Below are positions 14,363-22,810 of a DNA stretch of 25,722 bases, piece after piece. A program made the position numbers and the translations under genes. The DNA is from a virus, in IMG/VR virus record IMGVR_UViG_3300009161_005617, positions 1-25,722 of that record; one strand, given 5' to 3'. The notes under the pieces were generated by a model. That model was not told the origin of the DNA and ran no database searches. It saw only the letters and a program-made list of their open reading frames with translations. Numbering within the stretch: the stretch's first letter is position 1; each line of letters begins with the position of its first letter.

Positions 14363-16708
14363 ATGGCAACAAAAACAACATTAGCTTCAGCAATTAGATC
14401 CGCAGGTAAATATGCGATCAAAGATGCTTCAGCTGTAAAATCTCCAGAATCATCAAATTACGCTAATAGTAGAGTAACAGTTACAGGGTCAAATGTATCA
14501 CCTAATTTAAGTAAAGTAGCTCAAATGGGTGGTGGTACAAATACGATGACCACTTCTCCTAACTTTTATTCTCCCTTCCTTACTCCATCATCTTTTCAAA
14601 TTCCAAATGCTAGACGTGAAGTTTACCTATGGGCTAACTGGTGGAAGAATAACGAGCCTAAAATTTCTGCTGCCATTAATTTTTATGCCAGTTATCCTTT
14701 TTCTGGATGGACTCTTGAATTCTCTTCTTCTTATGTAAAAGATTATTTCGAAAAACTTATAGACAAATTAAACTTTCAAAAATGGTTGCCAGAAGTTTCT
14801 AAGGTATATCATCTCCTTGGTGATTGTTTTGTTTTACTTTCGATAGATTGCCCTCATTGCCATGGTTCAAACTGGGATGATGATAAAAATAAAGAATGCG
14901 AACACGATGGAGCTTCTTGGAAATCTATATCTATCCTTAATCCAGACAGTGTATATAAAACTCCCGGTATGATTGATCAGCCTGGAAAGTATGTTTATAG
15001 ACCCTCATCTGATGAAGTGAGAATTGTTAATGAAAGAAATCCTAAAGATATTTATGATGCTATTCCTGACAGCATAAAGAAACTAATTCAAAAAGGCGAT
15101 CCAATCACATTAAATCCGATTTCTATTTATCACTTTAAATATGGCTCAAATCCCTGGGAAGATTATGGCACTCCGATGATCAGATCTCTTTTCCCGGTGT
15201 TGACATATAAAGATAAAATTAGACAAGCACAATTTGTTATTGCTGAAAGATTAATTATTCCTATCAAAGTGGTGAAGATAGGTAACAATGAAAGACCAGC
15301 ATCTCAAGAAGATATTGATAATGCTCAAGATGAATTAGCTGCTATCGCTAATGATCCTAACTTAACCCTTGTCACCCATCATGCTTTTGAAATGGAATAT
15401 GTTGGAGCAGATGGCAAAATTCATAATCTTTCTAATGAGTTTGAATTAATTGGTCAAGAAATCTTAGACGGAGTTATGCTTAATAAACTTTTACTTAATG
15501 GTGAAGGCCCAGCATATTCTTCAGGTCAAGTGGGTTTGCTTGCTATGGAAAAAAGAATCAACACTTTTAGAAATGAAGTGGCAAGATGGATTGAACAAAA
15601 TGTCTTTAAGCCTGTCTCACAATGGAATGGTTTTACTGTTGAAGGTGAGAGAGGGCAAGAAGAAATTGTCTACCCCACTATTAAATTTGATGATTTAGAC
15701 CTAAGAGATGATACAGGCAAACTTCAAACCCTTGTTACAGCAAATCAGAATGGTGTTATTTCAAATGTTAGCTTAATGGAAGCTTTTGGGTTAAATCCTG
15801 ATCAAGAAATTGAAAGATTAAGATTTGAACAAGGTAATAACTTTATGAATGATCAGAATTTTGGAATGCCAAATTTCTCATTCAATATGCAAAGCGGTCC
15901 TGTTACTGGTCAAGGTTTTGGTGCTGCTCCTCAAGGTGCTGCTCCTGGAATGCCAGCTGGTGGAGCAATGCCTGGTGCTGCTCCTGAAATGGGAATGACT
16001 GCGCAGACCAAAGATCAAATGTACAAGACAGCATCTGAAATTGTTAATGACATTTACAATGAAAGATTGAAACTAAATAAATCAAATGCTAACACTAGAG
16101 TAGCTGGAAAAAGATTTAAATCAGCAGCACATGAAGACTTTTTAATGTCAATTCACCCAGTTACAGGTAGAGGCAATCTTGGGCCTTTGCCAGATGAATA
16201 TGATGGCTTATATGGCACAATTAATGCTCAAATTTTAGGTGGTGATAATTCTATACCATTAAACAATGAAGCATTTATTGAATTGAAATTAGCCGAAAAC
16301 TCTGAAAATGAAATTTACAGAAATGTTTATGCTAAAAAGGCAGAGATGGGACAACCTCAATTGTTTACATCTATTGAGAAAATGCTTTACATCTTATTGT
16401 TGTCATTAAATATGCCTTATGCTTTGTATGCTCAATATTCAGCTGGTCCTACAGGTGATTATCAATTAGATGCTGCCATTCCATCTTTGCAAATTGGGTT
16501 AGAGGCTGATGGAGGAATTTGGCACAGTAATCCAGAAAAAATAGCAAGAGATAAAAGAAGAGATTCTGAATTAGCTGCTAACGGATGGGTAATTTTAAGA
16601 TTTACAGATAAAGAATTAAAAGATCATCCACAAGATTGTATGAATGTAATTTTGAAAGCTGTTAGGAAGAAATCTGGAGTTACCTCTGAGGGAAAGATTA
16701 CTCTCTAA
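14363..16708 (+). CDS. Portal protein with a C-terminal DUF559/Vsr-like nuclease domain
   Basis: This 781-residue protein has a portal region at about 80-500, forming the dodecameric DNA channel at the head vertex. Supporting signs are the WANWWKNNEPKISAAINFYA block (about 90-109), SIYHFKYGSNPWEDYGTPM (254-272), the following helical region, and the position before protease and capsid genes. A probable zinc knob (C163, C166, C179, H181) interrupts the wing. Residues 511-545 are an Ala/Gly/Pro/Met-rich linker, then KTAS at 555-558. Residues about 668-770 look like a PD-(D/E)xK nuclease of the DUF559/Vsr type: E672, D703 in YQLDAAIP, E714 and D716 in LEADGG, H721, then RDKRRDSELAANGW and RFTDKE. 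All key acidic residues are present. The fusion to a portal is unusual; frame and domain are continuous, without stop or frameshift. Confidence 0.88.
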   Translation: MATKTTLASAIRSAGKYAIKDASAVKSPESSNYANSRVTVTGSNVSPNLSKVAQMGGGTNTMTTSPNFYSPFLTPSSFQIPNARREVYLWANWWKNNEPKISAAINFYASYPFSGWTLEFSSSYVKDYFEKLIDKLNFQKWLPEVSKVYHLLGDCFVLLSIDCPHCHGSNWDDDKNKECEHDGASWKSISILNPDSVYKTPGMIDQPGKYVYRPSSDEVRIVNERNPKDIYDAIPDSIKKLIQKGDPITLNPISIYHFKYGSNPWEDYGTPMIRSLFPVLTYKDKIRQAQFVIAERLIIPIKVVKIGNNERPASQEDIDNAQDELAAIANDPNLTLVTHHAFEMEYVGADGKIHNLSNEFELIGQEILDGVMLNKLLLNGEGPAYSSGQVGLLAMEKRINTFRNEVARWIEQNVFKPVSQWNGFTVEGERGQEEIVYPTIKFDDLDLRDDTGKLQTLVTANQNGVISNVSLMEAFGLNPDQEIERLRFEQGNNFMNDQNFGMPNFSFNMQSGPVTGQGFGAAPQGAAPGMPAGGAMPGAAPEMGMTAQTKDQMYKTASEIVNDIYNERLKLNKSNANTRVAGKRFKSAAHEDFLMSIHPVTGRGNLGPLPDEYDGLYGTINAQILGGDNSIPLNNEAFIELKLAENSENEIYRNVYAKKAEMGQPQLFTSIEKMLYILLLSLNMPYALYAQYSAGPTGDYQLDAAIPSLQIGLEADGGIWHSNPEKIARDKRRDSELAANGWVILRFTDKELKDHPQDCMNVILKAVRKKSGVTSEGKITL

Positions 16709-16729
16709 CATCTTAATAGATTGTACAAT

Positions 16730-16760
16730 AAACCCATCGATTTCGATGGGTTTTGTTTTT
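16730..16760 (+). terminator. Rho-independent terminator after the portal gene
   Basis: AAACCCATCG (16730-16739) pairs perfectly with CGATGGGTTT (16744-16753), with a four-base loop, followed by TGTTTTT. Its design is the same as the terminator at 3368. Confidence 0.85.
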
Positions 16761-16828
16761 AAACAGGAATTAAACCTCTTGAATAAGAAGTGTTTTATAG
16801 ATTGTTTGTTATTTGAGGATGCATAAAT

Positions 16829-19800
16829 ATGTACAGAGTTGCTAAAGGTGGAGCTATAACTATAGAAAGTTTCTTGAATGAAAATGACAGAGATTTTGCT
16901 AGAAATTATATGCTTAAGACAGCTTCATCCACTATGAGAGAAGCTGCTAAAATTGGCTTACAATCTTTATATGCTGATCCTGAAGATGTATTAGAAAAAT
17001 ACAAAGACTTTGATATTGTTAAAGAAATGCAAGCTCGTAAAGGTGCCAAACTTTTATGGGTAAGAGCCAGAGCAATTGATGCTGATGTTGTTAATGCTAA
17101 TGGTGATTATTTTTCTAAAGAAGAATTACTTAAAGAAGTAGAAATCAAAGGCGAAAAAATCCCTTCATATAAAACATTTGAAGGTGTGCCAATTTACACA
17201 AATCACAAAAATGATGACATTGAGCAAGCCAAAGGAATGGTTGTATATGCTGAATGGGATGAAAAAGAAGATTGTGTTTATTGTACTTTTTTTGTCGATG
17301 AAGAAGCATATCCAGATATTGCTAGAAACATTCGCACTGGTGTTATTCATGATGTTTCAATGGGAGCTTCAGTTGAATACGGTATCTGTTCAAAGTGTAG
17401 CAACAAAGCATACACTGAAAAAGATTATTGTGAATGTTTAAAAAAATACAAAGGCAGAACACACCCTGACACTGGAAAGAAAATTTACGAAAAAAACTTT
17501 GATGTTAAATTCATAGAACTTTCTTGTGTTGGAGATGGAGCTTTTGAGTCTTGTGAAATTCAAGAAATTTATGATGTTGAAGATGTTTTAGATGCTGCTC
17601 AAAACTTAGAAAAAAAAGCACAAGAAATATGTTCAAATATTGTTTTAGCTCATCAAGGTGCTCCAAAACACGGCGTTGAGAAATATCAATATGAACATCT
17701 TTTAAGAGTAGCTGAAAACACTGCTACTACAGCTATTAGATTAGCCCAATCAGCTGGAACACTTGTTGGTGGTCCTTTACTAGCTGGTCAAGGTGCTAAT
17801 CAAAATTCAACTGTATCAGCAATTCTACAAGGATTAGGTATTGATCCAAGGTCTGGTTTAAATGTACTAGATATGATCAATTTATCATTAAACTTTTTAG
17901 AAGTGGCAGTAATGAATATGTTTGCCAGAAAAGACAATGTAGACTTGACCCATGTTGGCAAGATTACAAAAGCAATGGCAGACCTTCAATCTACAATGCA
18001 AGATATGATTGATGATGGAGTTGATGTTGGAGCTGGACAAAGAGCACCAATGAATCAAGGTCAACTTCAGCAACAACAACAATCAAATCCGATTTCTGCT
18101 AATGTTGGTTTAGCAGATTATAGCCCAGCAGGAGATGTTGGAAGAATGATTGAGCCTATGGTATCTAATTCTTCTGAACCTGTCGGTGGGGGTGTGGCGC
18201 TAGCAAGTTCTGATGTACATTTTGTTTGGGCAAGTGCTGATGGTAAAAGAGAAGTTTTTGCCAGTAATAAAACATCAAAGCCACAACCAAAAAATAAAGT
18301 TATGAACATGGCTGAAAATCTGATGAAATTAAAAAATTCAATTGGAGATGAAGCTGGAGTTCAAAACAGTATAAATAATGTCATTAGACTAGCTAATGAG
18401 AGAAACAAATTTATAAAGTCAAACACGCCAAAAAATAACGAGGCGGAGGTCATACATCAAATGGATCATTTTACAAAGATTGCTGCTGAACAAAGAAAGA
18501 AACTTGCCGCAGCTGTAACTATTGATTTTAAGGTAGAAGATAACACTGGTAACAGAGTTGTTCTTTCTACTGACGGTTCCATTTCTGGTTATGTTGAAAA
18601 TAAAAGAACAAATTGGAATCCAATTTTATCTGAAAAACAACTTGAAATGATGGAATCGGGTCAAGGTACAAGAGTTGCTGCTGATTTACTTAAGGATTTC
18701 AGTGGTTTTATTAAGACAGCTCTCCTTCCTGTTAAATCCAGAGAAGAATCAAGACAAAAACAGCTTGATGAAGTGAGAACTGGTGAAGGTTATGGAAAGT
18801 GGGATGTTTCAGTTCAAGACAAGTTGAGTGATCAATACAGAGACGATCTCTTAGATTTAAAAGAAAATCTTTTAGATGGCTCTGGTGATGGTGTCAGAAG
18901 AACTGAAAAGCATGAATCTGGTGAGAAGGCTCTTTCTGACGCTGGATTATATAAGCACAATGTAATTGACAAAGAAGTGAATAAAACTTATCAAGAACTT
19001 CTCGAAGACTCTCGAAAGGGTGTTGATGAAAGAACAATTGAGGAGAAGATAAGATCTTATCACAAGCATGGCACAGCACCTTCACATGAAGTTATGACAG
19101 CTACGGTTAGAGCATTAGCTAAAGCAGTAGTGGCAGCTGTTGAAACTCCTTCACAAATTATTAGAGTTGCTCAATTATTATCTCAAGAACCAGAATTGCC
19201 TTCAATGATTGGTGTTGCTTCTGAAGGTCAAGATTTTAGACAAGATCAAGATGAAAAGCAACAATTCTTTGGTGCTGAAAAAGGTGCTGATACTGGGGTA
19301 GCTGCTGTTCTTAAACAACTTGGCGCAGCAGTAACCATGGAAATCACTGCTGCTGATTTAGCTGAAGCACTTGCTGTCGCAGCTGAAGAATCTGAAATCA
19401 CTAAAGAGGGTGTCAAGAGAATTGCTGAGATCTTCATGGGACAAGCAAATGTACCTGGTGAAGGCCTTGATGTTGATGCTGTACCATCAAAAAATGAAGA
19501 ACTCAGATCTGCTCTTATGGCAGCAGTTGATTCAGATGACAAACTTCCATCAAAAGAAGATGTAAAATCTGCAATCTCTGCTATGGCTCAATCTTCTGAA
19601 GAAACAGGAACCACCCCTGATGAAGTAGTTGATGTTATAGCTTCTATGACAAAAGATCAACTTATTAAGGCAATTAGCAAAGCAAAAACTGCTACAGCTA
19701 CAGATGCAAGATTAAGATCAAGAGCAAGAAGAGAATTCTGGGGCGTTAAAACTGCTTCCACAAAAGATGTTGCTACTAATGTCGTTGGATGGTTAGCTGA

Positions 19801-21025
19801 CTATTCTACTAATTTCAACATCGGTACAAGATCAATTGTAACTGCTGCTAAGAGATTTGTTAGTGACCCAGAAGTAGCTGAAAGATTATTGATTAAAGCT
19901 ATTCAAGCAAAAAAACAAGCTGAATCTGGTATGAAAGTAACACAAGACAAAAGCGAAACCATGAGATTCATGTGTACAGTTGATGATCTTGATGGCGCAA
20001 ACCCTTCAGATGAGAATTTTGATGAAACATTTAAACAAAAGGCTATTCAAGTACTTTCAGAAAAAGGTTACCAAGTAGATCCAGGAACATTCTCATTTAC
20101 AGATCTTTGTGTATTTGAAGATGGCAGAGTTGAAGCTTCTGTTTCAACAAGATCAACCAAGACATTTGATGTTGAGAGATCCTCTTCAATGCCAATGGAA
20201 GGCTCTGTGGATGTAGCTGTTGTTGAATCACCAGTTGTTATGACTGAAGGTGCTAGATTCTCAAGAACAAGACTTCGTAATGAAGTTTTGGCTAAATATG
20301 CTCAAGTAGCTCCAGGTATGGGTGGTGGAATGGGTGCACCTATGGGTGGTGCTCCAGGCGCTGCTCCAATGGGAGATCCGATGGGTGCTCCTCCTGCTCC
20401 TGCTGGTGCTGATTTAGGTGTTTCAGCTTTAACTGGTGGACCTGATGCTATGGGTGAAGATATGGACGCAGTATCTGAGCCAGGTGCAAAGAAACCTTGG
20501 GGTAGTGTATGTCCTGTCTGCGGATCCGACGATGTAAATATTGCTGAGTCTAATGCTGATTGTCAATCATGCGGTAGTACATACAAGATCCTTCAATCAC
20601 TTGAGTTGGTATCTGAAGGTGGCAAGGGTGGTTCTGAGCCATCAATGGATGAAGGCTTGGGTGGAGCTGAATTAGGTGGAGCCGGATTGGGAGAAGCTGG
20701 ATTAGGTGCTGCTACAGCCCCTGCACCTGCTCCGGGAATGGGTGCTGGAAATATGGCTCCTATGGCTTCTGCTAAACTAATGTTAAGATTAGCAACAGTT
20801 GTAGATGCTGATGTTTACTTAAGAACCGCTTCTCCTGATTTCGACAGAACCACTGAGAAAAGATTACCAGTAGGTATGATTTGTCCAAAATGTGGAAACA
20901 GAAATGCTCACAAAGTCAAGTCTAGTACTTTCTGCTATGATTGTGGAACTTACAGCAAGACAGAAGTAAGAGCAAATACAAAGAATCCTTCCAAGCTTGA
21001 TGCCACTATCACTTGGATTGATTAG
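16829..21025 (+). CDS. Prohead-protease-like N-terminal domain fused to a long scaffold-like region and two zinc ribbons
   Basis: This 1398-residue protein starts at ATG 16829 behind TGAGGA. Residues about 70-250 resemble phage prohead serine proteases (HK97/T4-type fold). H126 in IYTNH and S177 in HDVSMGAS are the probable catalytic pair, followed by a Cys insert (C187, C190, C201, C203) and FIELSCVGDGAF. Such proteases trim scaffold and shell proteins before DNA packaging. The middle (about 260-1150) is long, Ala/Gln/Glu-rich and mostly helical, like a scaffold or core protein. Two Ala/Gly/Pro/Met-rich linkers (about 1160-1200 and 1285-1320) flank a zinc ribbon (C1228, C1231, C1245, C1248); a second ribbon follows (C1352, C1355, C1369, C1372). 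KTAS or similar occurs at 30-33, 953-956, 974-977 and 1332-1335, ahead of the protease and between regions, which fits self-processing but is unproven. Confidence 0.8.
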   Translation: MYRVAKGGAITIESFLNENDRDFARNYMLKTASSTMREAAKIGLQSLYADPEDVLEKYKDFDIVKEMQARKGAKLLWVRARAIDADVVNANGDYFSKEELLKEVEIKGEKIPSYKTFEGVPIYTNHKNDDIEQAKGMVVYAEWDEKEDCVYCTFFVDEEAYPDIARNIRTGVIHDVSMGASVEYGICSKCSNKAYTEKDYCECLKKYKGRTHPDTGKKIYEKNFDVKFIELSCVGDGAFESCEIQEIYDVEDVLDAAQNLEKKAQEICSNIVLAHQGAPKHGVEKYQYEHLLRVAENTATTAIRLAQSAGTLVGGPLLAGQGANQNSTVSAILQGLGIDPRSGLNVLDMINLSLNFLEVAVMNMFARKDNVDLTHVGKITKAMADLQSTMQDMIDDGVDVGAGQRAPMNQGQLQQQQQSNPISANVGLADYSPAGDVGRMIEPMVSNSSEPVGGGVALASSDVHFVWASADGKREVFASNKTSKPQPKNKVMNMAENLMKLKNSIGDEAGVQNSINNVIRLANERNKFIKSNTPKNNEAEVIHQMDHFTKIAAEQRKKLAAAVTIDFKVEDNTGNRVVLSTDGSISGYVENKRTNWNPILSEKQLEMMESGQGTRVAADLLKDFSGFIKTALLPVKSREESRQKQLDEVRTGEGYGKWDVSVQDKLSDQYRDDLLDLKENLLDGSGDGVRRTEKHESGEKALSDAGLYKHNVIDKEVNKTYQELLEDSRKGVDERTIEEKIRSYHKHGTAPSHEVMTATVRALAKAVVAAVETPSQIIRVAQLLSQEPELPSMIGVASEGQDFRQDQDEKQQFFGAEKGADTGVAAVLKQLGAAVTMEITAADLAEALAVAAEESEITKEGVKRIAEIFMGQANVPGEGLDVDAVPSKNEELRSALMAAVDSDDKLPSKEDVKSAISAMAQSSEETGTTPDEVVDVIASMTKDQLIKAISKAKTATATDARLRSRARREFWGVKTASTKDVATNVVGWLADYSTNFNIGTRSIVTAAKRFVSDPEVAERLLIKAIQAKKQAESGMKVTQDKSETMRFMCTVDDLDGANPSDENFDETFKQKAIQVLSEKGYQVDPGTFSFTDLCVFEDGRVEASVSTRSTKTFDVERSSSMPMEGSVDVAVVESPVVMTEGARFSRTRLRNEVLAKYAQVAPGMGGGMGAPMGGAPGAAPMGDPMGAPPAPAGADLGVSALTGGPDAMGEDMDAVSEPGAKKPWGSVCPVCGSDDVNIAESNADCQSCGSTYKILQSLELVSEGGKGGSEPSMDEGLGGAELGGAGLGEAGLGAATAPAPAPGMGAGNMAPMASAKLMLRLATVVDADVYLRTASPDFDRTTEKRLPVGMICPKCGNRNAHKVKSSTFCYDCGTYSKTEVRANTKNPSKLDATITWID

Positions 21026-21036
21026 TTAAAATAAAC

Positions 21037-21070
21037 TTTATGGGGGAGAATTAATTTTCTTCCCCATAAA
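21037..21070 (+). terminator. Strong hairpin after the protease gene, without a U-tract
   Basis: TTTATGGGGGAGAA (21037-21050) pairs with TTTTCTTCCCCATAAA up to 21070, about fourteen pairs with one G-T and a six-base loop. No T run follows, so it may serve as an RNA-processing or stability element instead of a classical terminator. Confidence 0.5.
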
Positions 21071-21081
21071 ACATTGTAAAA

Positions 21082-21189
21082 CTATAAATGAGCAGGTGGA
21101 AACACCTAATATTTAGAAGAATAAAATAAGTTGTAACAAGTATTCTTGTTTCAGCTTTTCAAACAAAATTTTGAGGGAAGCAGCTGATA
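21082..21189 (+). other. Structured leader of the scaffold-like gene
   Basis: The leader contains AGGTG-GAAA-CACCT (21094-21107), a small hairpin with a GNRA tetraloop, and AACAAG-TATT-CTTGTT (21135-21150). A possible CAGCT/AGCTG pairing encloses the ribosome site TGAGGGA. The start CTATAAATG near 21082 resembles a T4-type late promoter box with one mismatch. No known riboswitch is recognised. Confidence 0.35.
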
Positions 21190-22779
21190 ATGAAAAATGT
21201 AAAGAATAATGCCAATAATCAAGACAAAATGGCAGCTCTTCGCATTGCAGAAATCAAAGCCACCGATTTAGAAGATCTTAAGGACTGCGCTAACGATATG
21301 ACTAGAACAGCATCATTATCAAGTGATGAAGCCATTGTTGTAGCAAAAGCAATCAGAGCCAAGTATCTTCCAAATTTAGCAAAACAAGCCGGTTTAGATG
21401 AACGCAATGTCAAGAACTTAATCAATCTTGATAATGGCATTGAAGACACAGCAAACTTCGCAACCGATATAAATGAAGATGAAGATAACGAAATGCATCA
21501 TTTTGAAGATGATGAAGAAGATTTAGAAGAAGATTATACAGACGACGAAGCCGAAGTAGACGATTCAGAGATGGCAAAATTTGAAATTGAAGTTCCCGCT
21601 GATATGGTTGACGCAGCACAGGAAGCCGTGCAAAAAGCGCTTGACGAACTTCTTGGCGGAATGGATGATTCTGAAGAGTTTGAAGATGATGAAGAATTAG
21701 ATTTTTCTGATGAAGATGATGAAGAAGAAGATTTTGATGACTCAGATGATGATATGGATATGGAAGAAGATTCCGAGCAAATGCACAAATTAAGTAATGG
21801 AGTTAAGAAAATGAGTAAAAATGCTCAAAACTCTCGAAGAGCTGAGAGAGAAGAAATTCTTAAGAAGCTTGCTATGGCACCTGAAGAATATGATGTTGCC
21901 GCAGCTCCTAAGAACTACAAAAGCACAGAAGATTTTAACCTTCCTGGCCAAAAGAAGTTTCAGACTCAAACACTAGAAAACAGTGGAAGCAATAGCCTTA
22001 AGGATGAGAATCCTACTTGGGCTGAGCAAAAACTTTTTACTACTGACAAAGAGAAGATTCAGTCAAAAGACCAATTTACGAGTTTTACTCTTCCAGGCAA
22101 ATCAGAACCTTATGTACTTCATTTCGATGACTTAGAAGTACCTTCTGAAGGCCAAATGTTTGACACCCCAACAGTTCCAACACAAATGGAACATCAAACC
22201 CATAATACTACTGTTATGAGAACTGCTTCTGATAAAGTGGCTGTCGAGTGTACAACATGTGGTTACAGAATGTCGTTAGCAGAAGATCAAATGGATTCAG
22301 CTTCTTGCCCTGAGTGTGAAGATCACGAAGACGGCGAAAAAGAAGAAAAAGATACTAAAGCAAATATGACGTTTGATGTAAGAAATCAAAAAGTTACTAC
22401 TTCTTCAAATGATTCTAAGAAAGTTATTGCTTTAGAAACTGCTAGAATTAAAACAGCATTCTCTTGTTCATCCAAGCTTGCTGTTGCTGGAATTATTGAT
22501 GCTAATGAGATGGATTCTTATGCTGATCAAATGCTCAATGATGGACTTAAGGCTGATGCTATGATCAGACAAACCAAACTTTTACTTAAGTCTTCACAAA
22601 CAAATACCGAAAGAGTTGCTGCTGCTGCTGCTGACAGAATGAACAGTGTCAGAACAGCTTCTACTATGGGTATTTCTACGTCTCCTGCATTCTCTGGTGG
22701 TTTTACCTCCAATGGTGCAGCACTCGATATCCAAGCTGCTCTTAAGGGCACTTGGTCAATGCCTCAAATCGAGGATTAG
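21190..22779 (+). CDS. Acidic scaffold-like head protein with a zinc ribbon
   Basis: This 529-residue protein starts at ATG 21190 behind GAGGGA. Residues about 94-198 are dominated by Asp and Glu, as in many prohead core or scaffold proteins. A four-Cys ribbon lies at C354, C357, C373 and C376. RTAS or KTAF occurs at 39-42, 344-347, 421-424 and 488-491, the motif shared with portal, protease and the 10938 protein. The C-terminal 120 residues are helical and Ala-rich. The order protease, this gene, decoration protein, capsid protein supports a role as scaffold removed or processed before packaging. I do not recognise a named family, so the role is inferred from composition and place. Low-complexity tracts may mislead similarity searches. 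Confidence 0.65.
   Translation: MKNVKNNANNQDKMAALRIAEIKATDLEDLKDCANDMTRTASLSSDEAIVVAKAIRAKYLPNLAKQAGLDERNVKNLINLDNGIEDTANFATDINEDEDNEMHHFEDDEEDLEEDYTDDEAEVDDSEMAKFEIEVPADMVDAAQEAVQKALDELLGGMDDSEEFEDDEELDFSDEDDEEEDFDDSDDDMDMEEDSEQMHKLSNGVKKMSKNAQNSRRAEREEILKKLAMAPEEYDVAAAPKNYKSTEDFNLPGQKKFQTQTLENSGSNSLKDENPTWAEQKLFTTDKEKIQSKDQFTSFTLPGKSEPYVLHFDDLEVPSEGQMFDTPTVPTQMEHQTHNTTVMRTASDKVAVECTTCGYRMSLAEDQMDSASCPECEDHEDGEKEEKDTKANMTFDVRNQKVTTSSNDSKKVIALETARIKTAFSCSSKLAVAGIIDANEMDSYADQMLNDGLKADAMIRQTKLLLKSSQTNTERVAAAAADRMNSVRTASTMGISTSPAFSGGFTSNGAALDIQAALKGTWSMPQIED
21465..21780 (+). repeat. GAT/GAA-rich low-complexity tract coding for acidic residues
   Basis: The coding strand is a near-continuous run of GAT and GAA codons in two blocks around a less biased centre (about 21560-21660). 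The complementary strand gives spurious Ser-rich frames. Repeat slippage could vary the length between relatives. Confidence 0.6.
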
Positions 22780-22810
22780 TCCTTTTAAATTAATTAGGAG
22801 AAAATAAATT

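Noticed and set aside
19246-19542. Minus-strand frame of 98 codons inside the protease gene
   Set aside because: It is a shadow of a real gene, with Ser/Ala composition mirrored from the plus strand and no ribosome site or family features.
21534-21788. Ser-rich minus-strand frame
   Set aside because: It is the reverse complement of the GAT/GAA tract in the acidic head protein.
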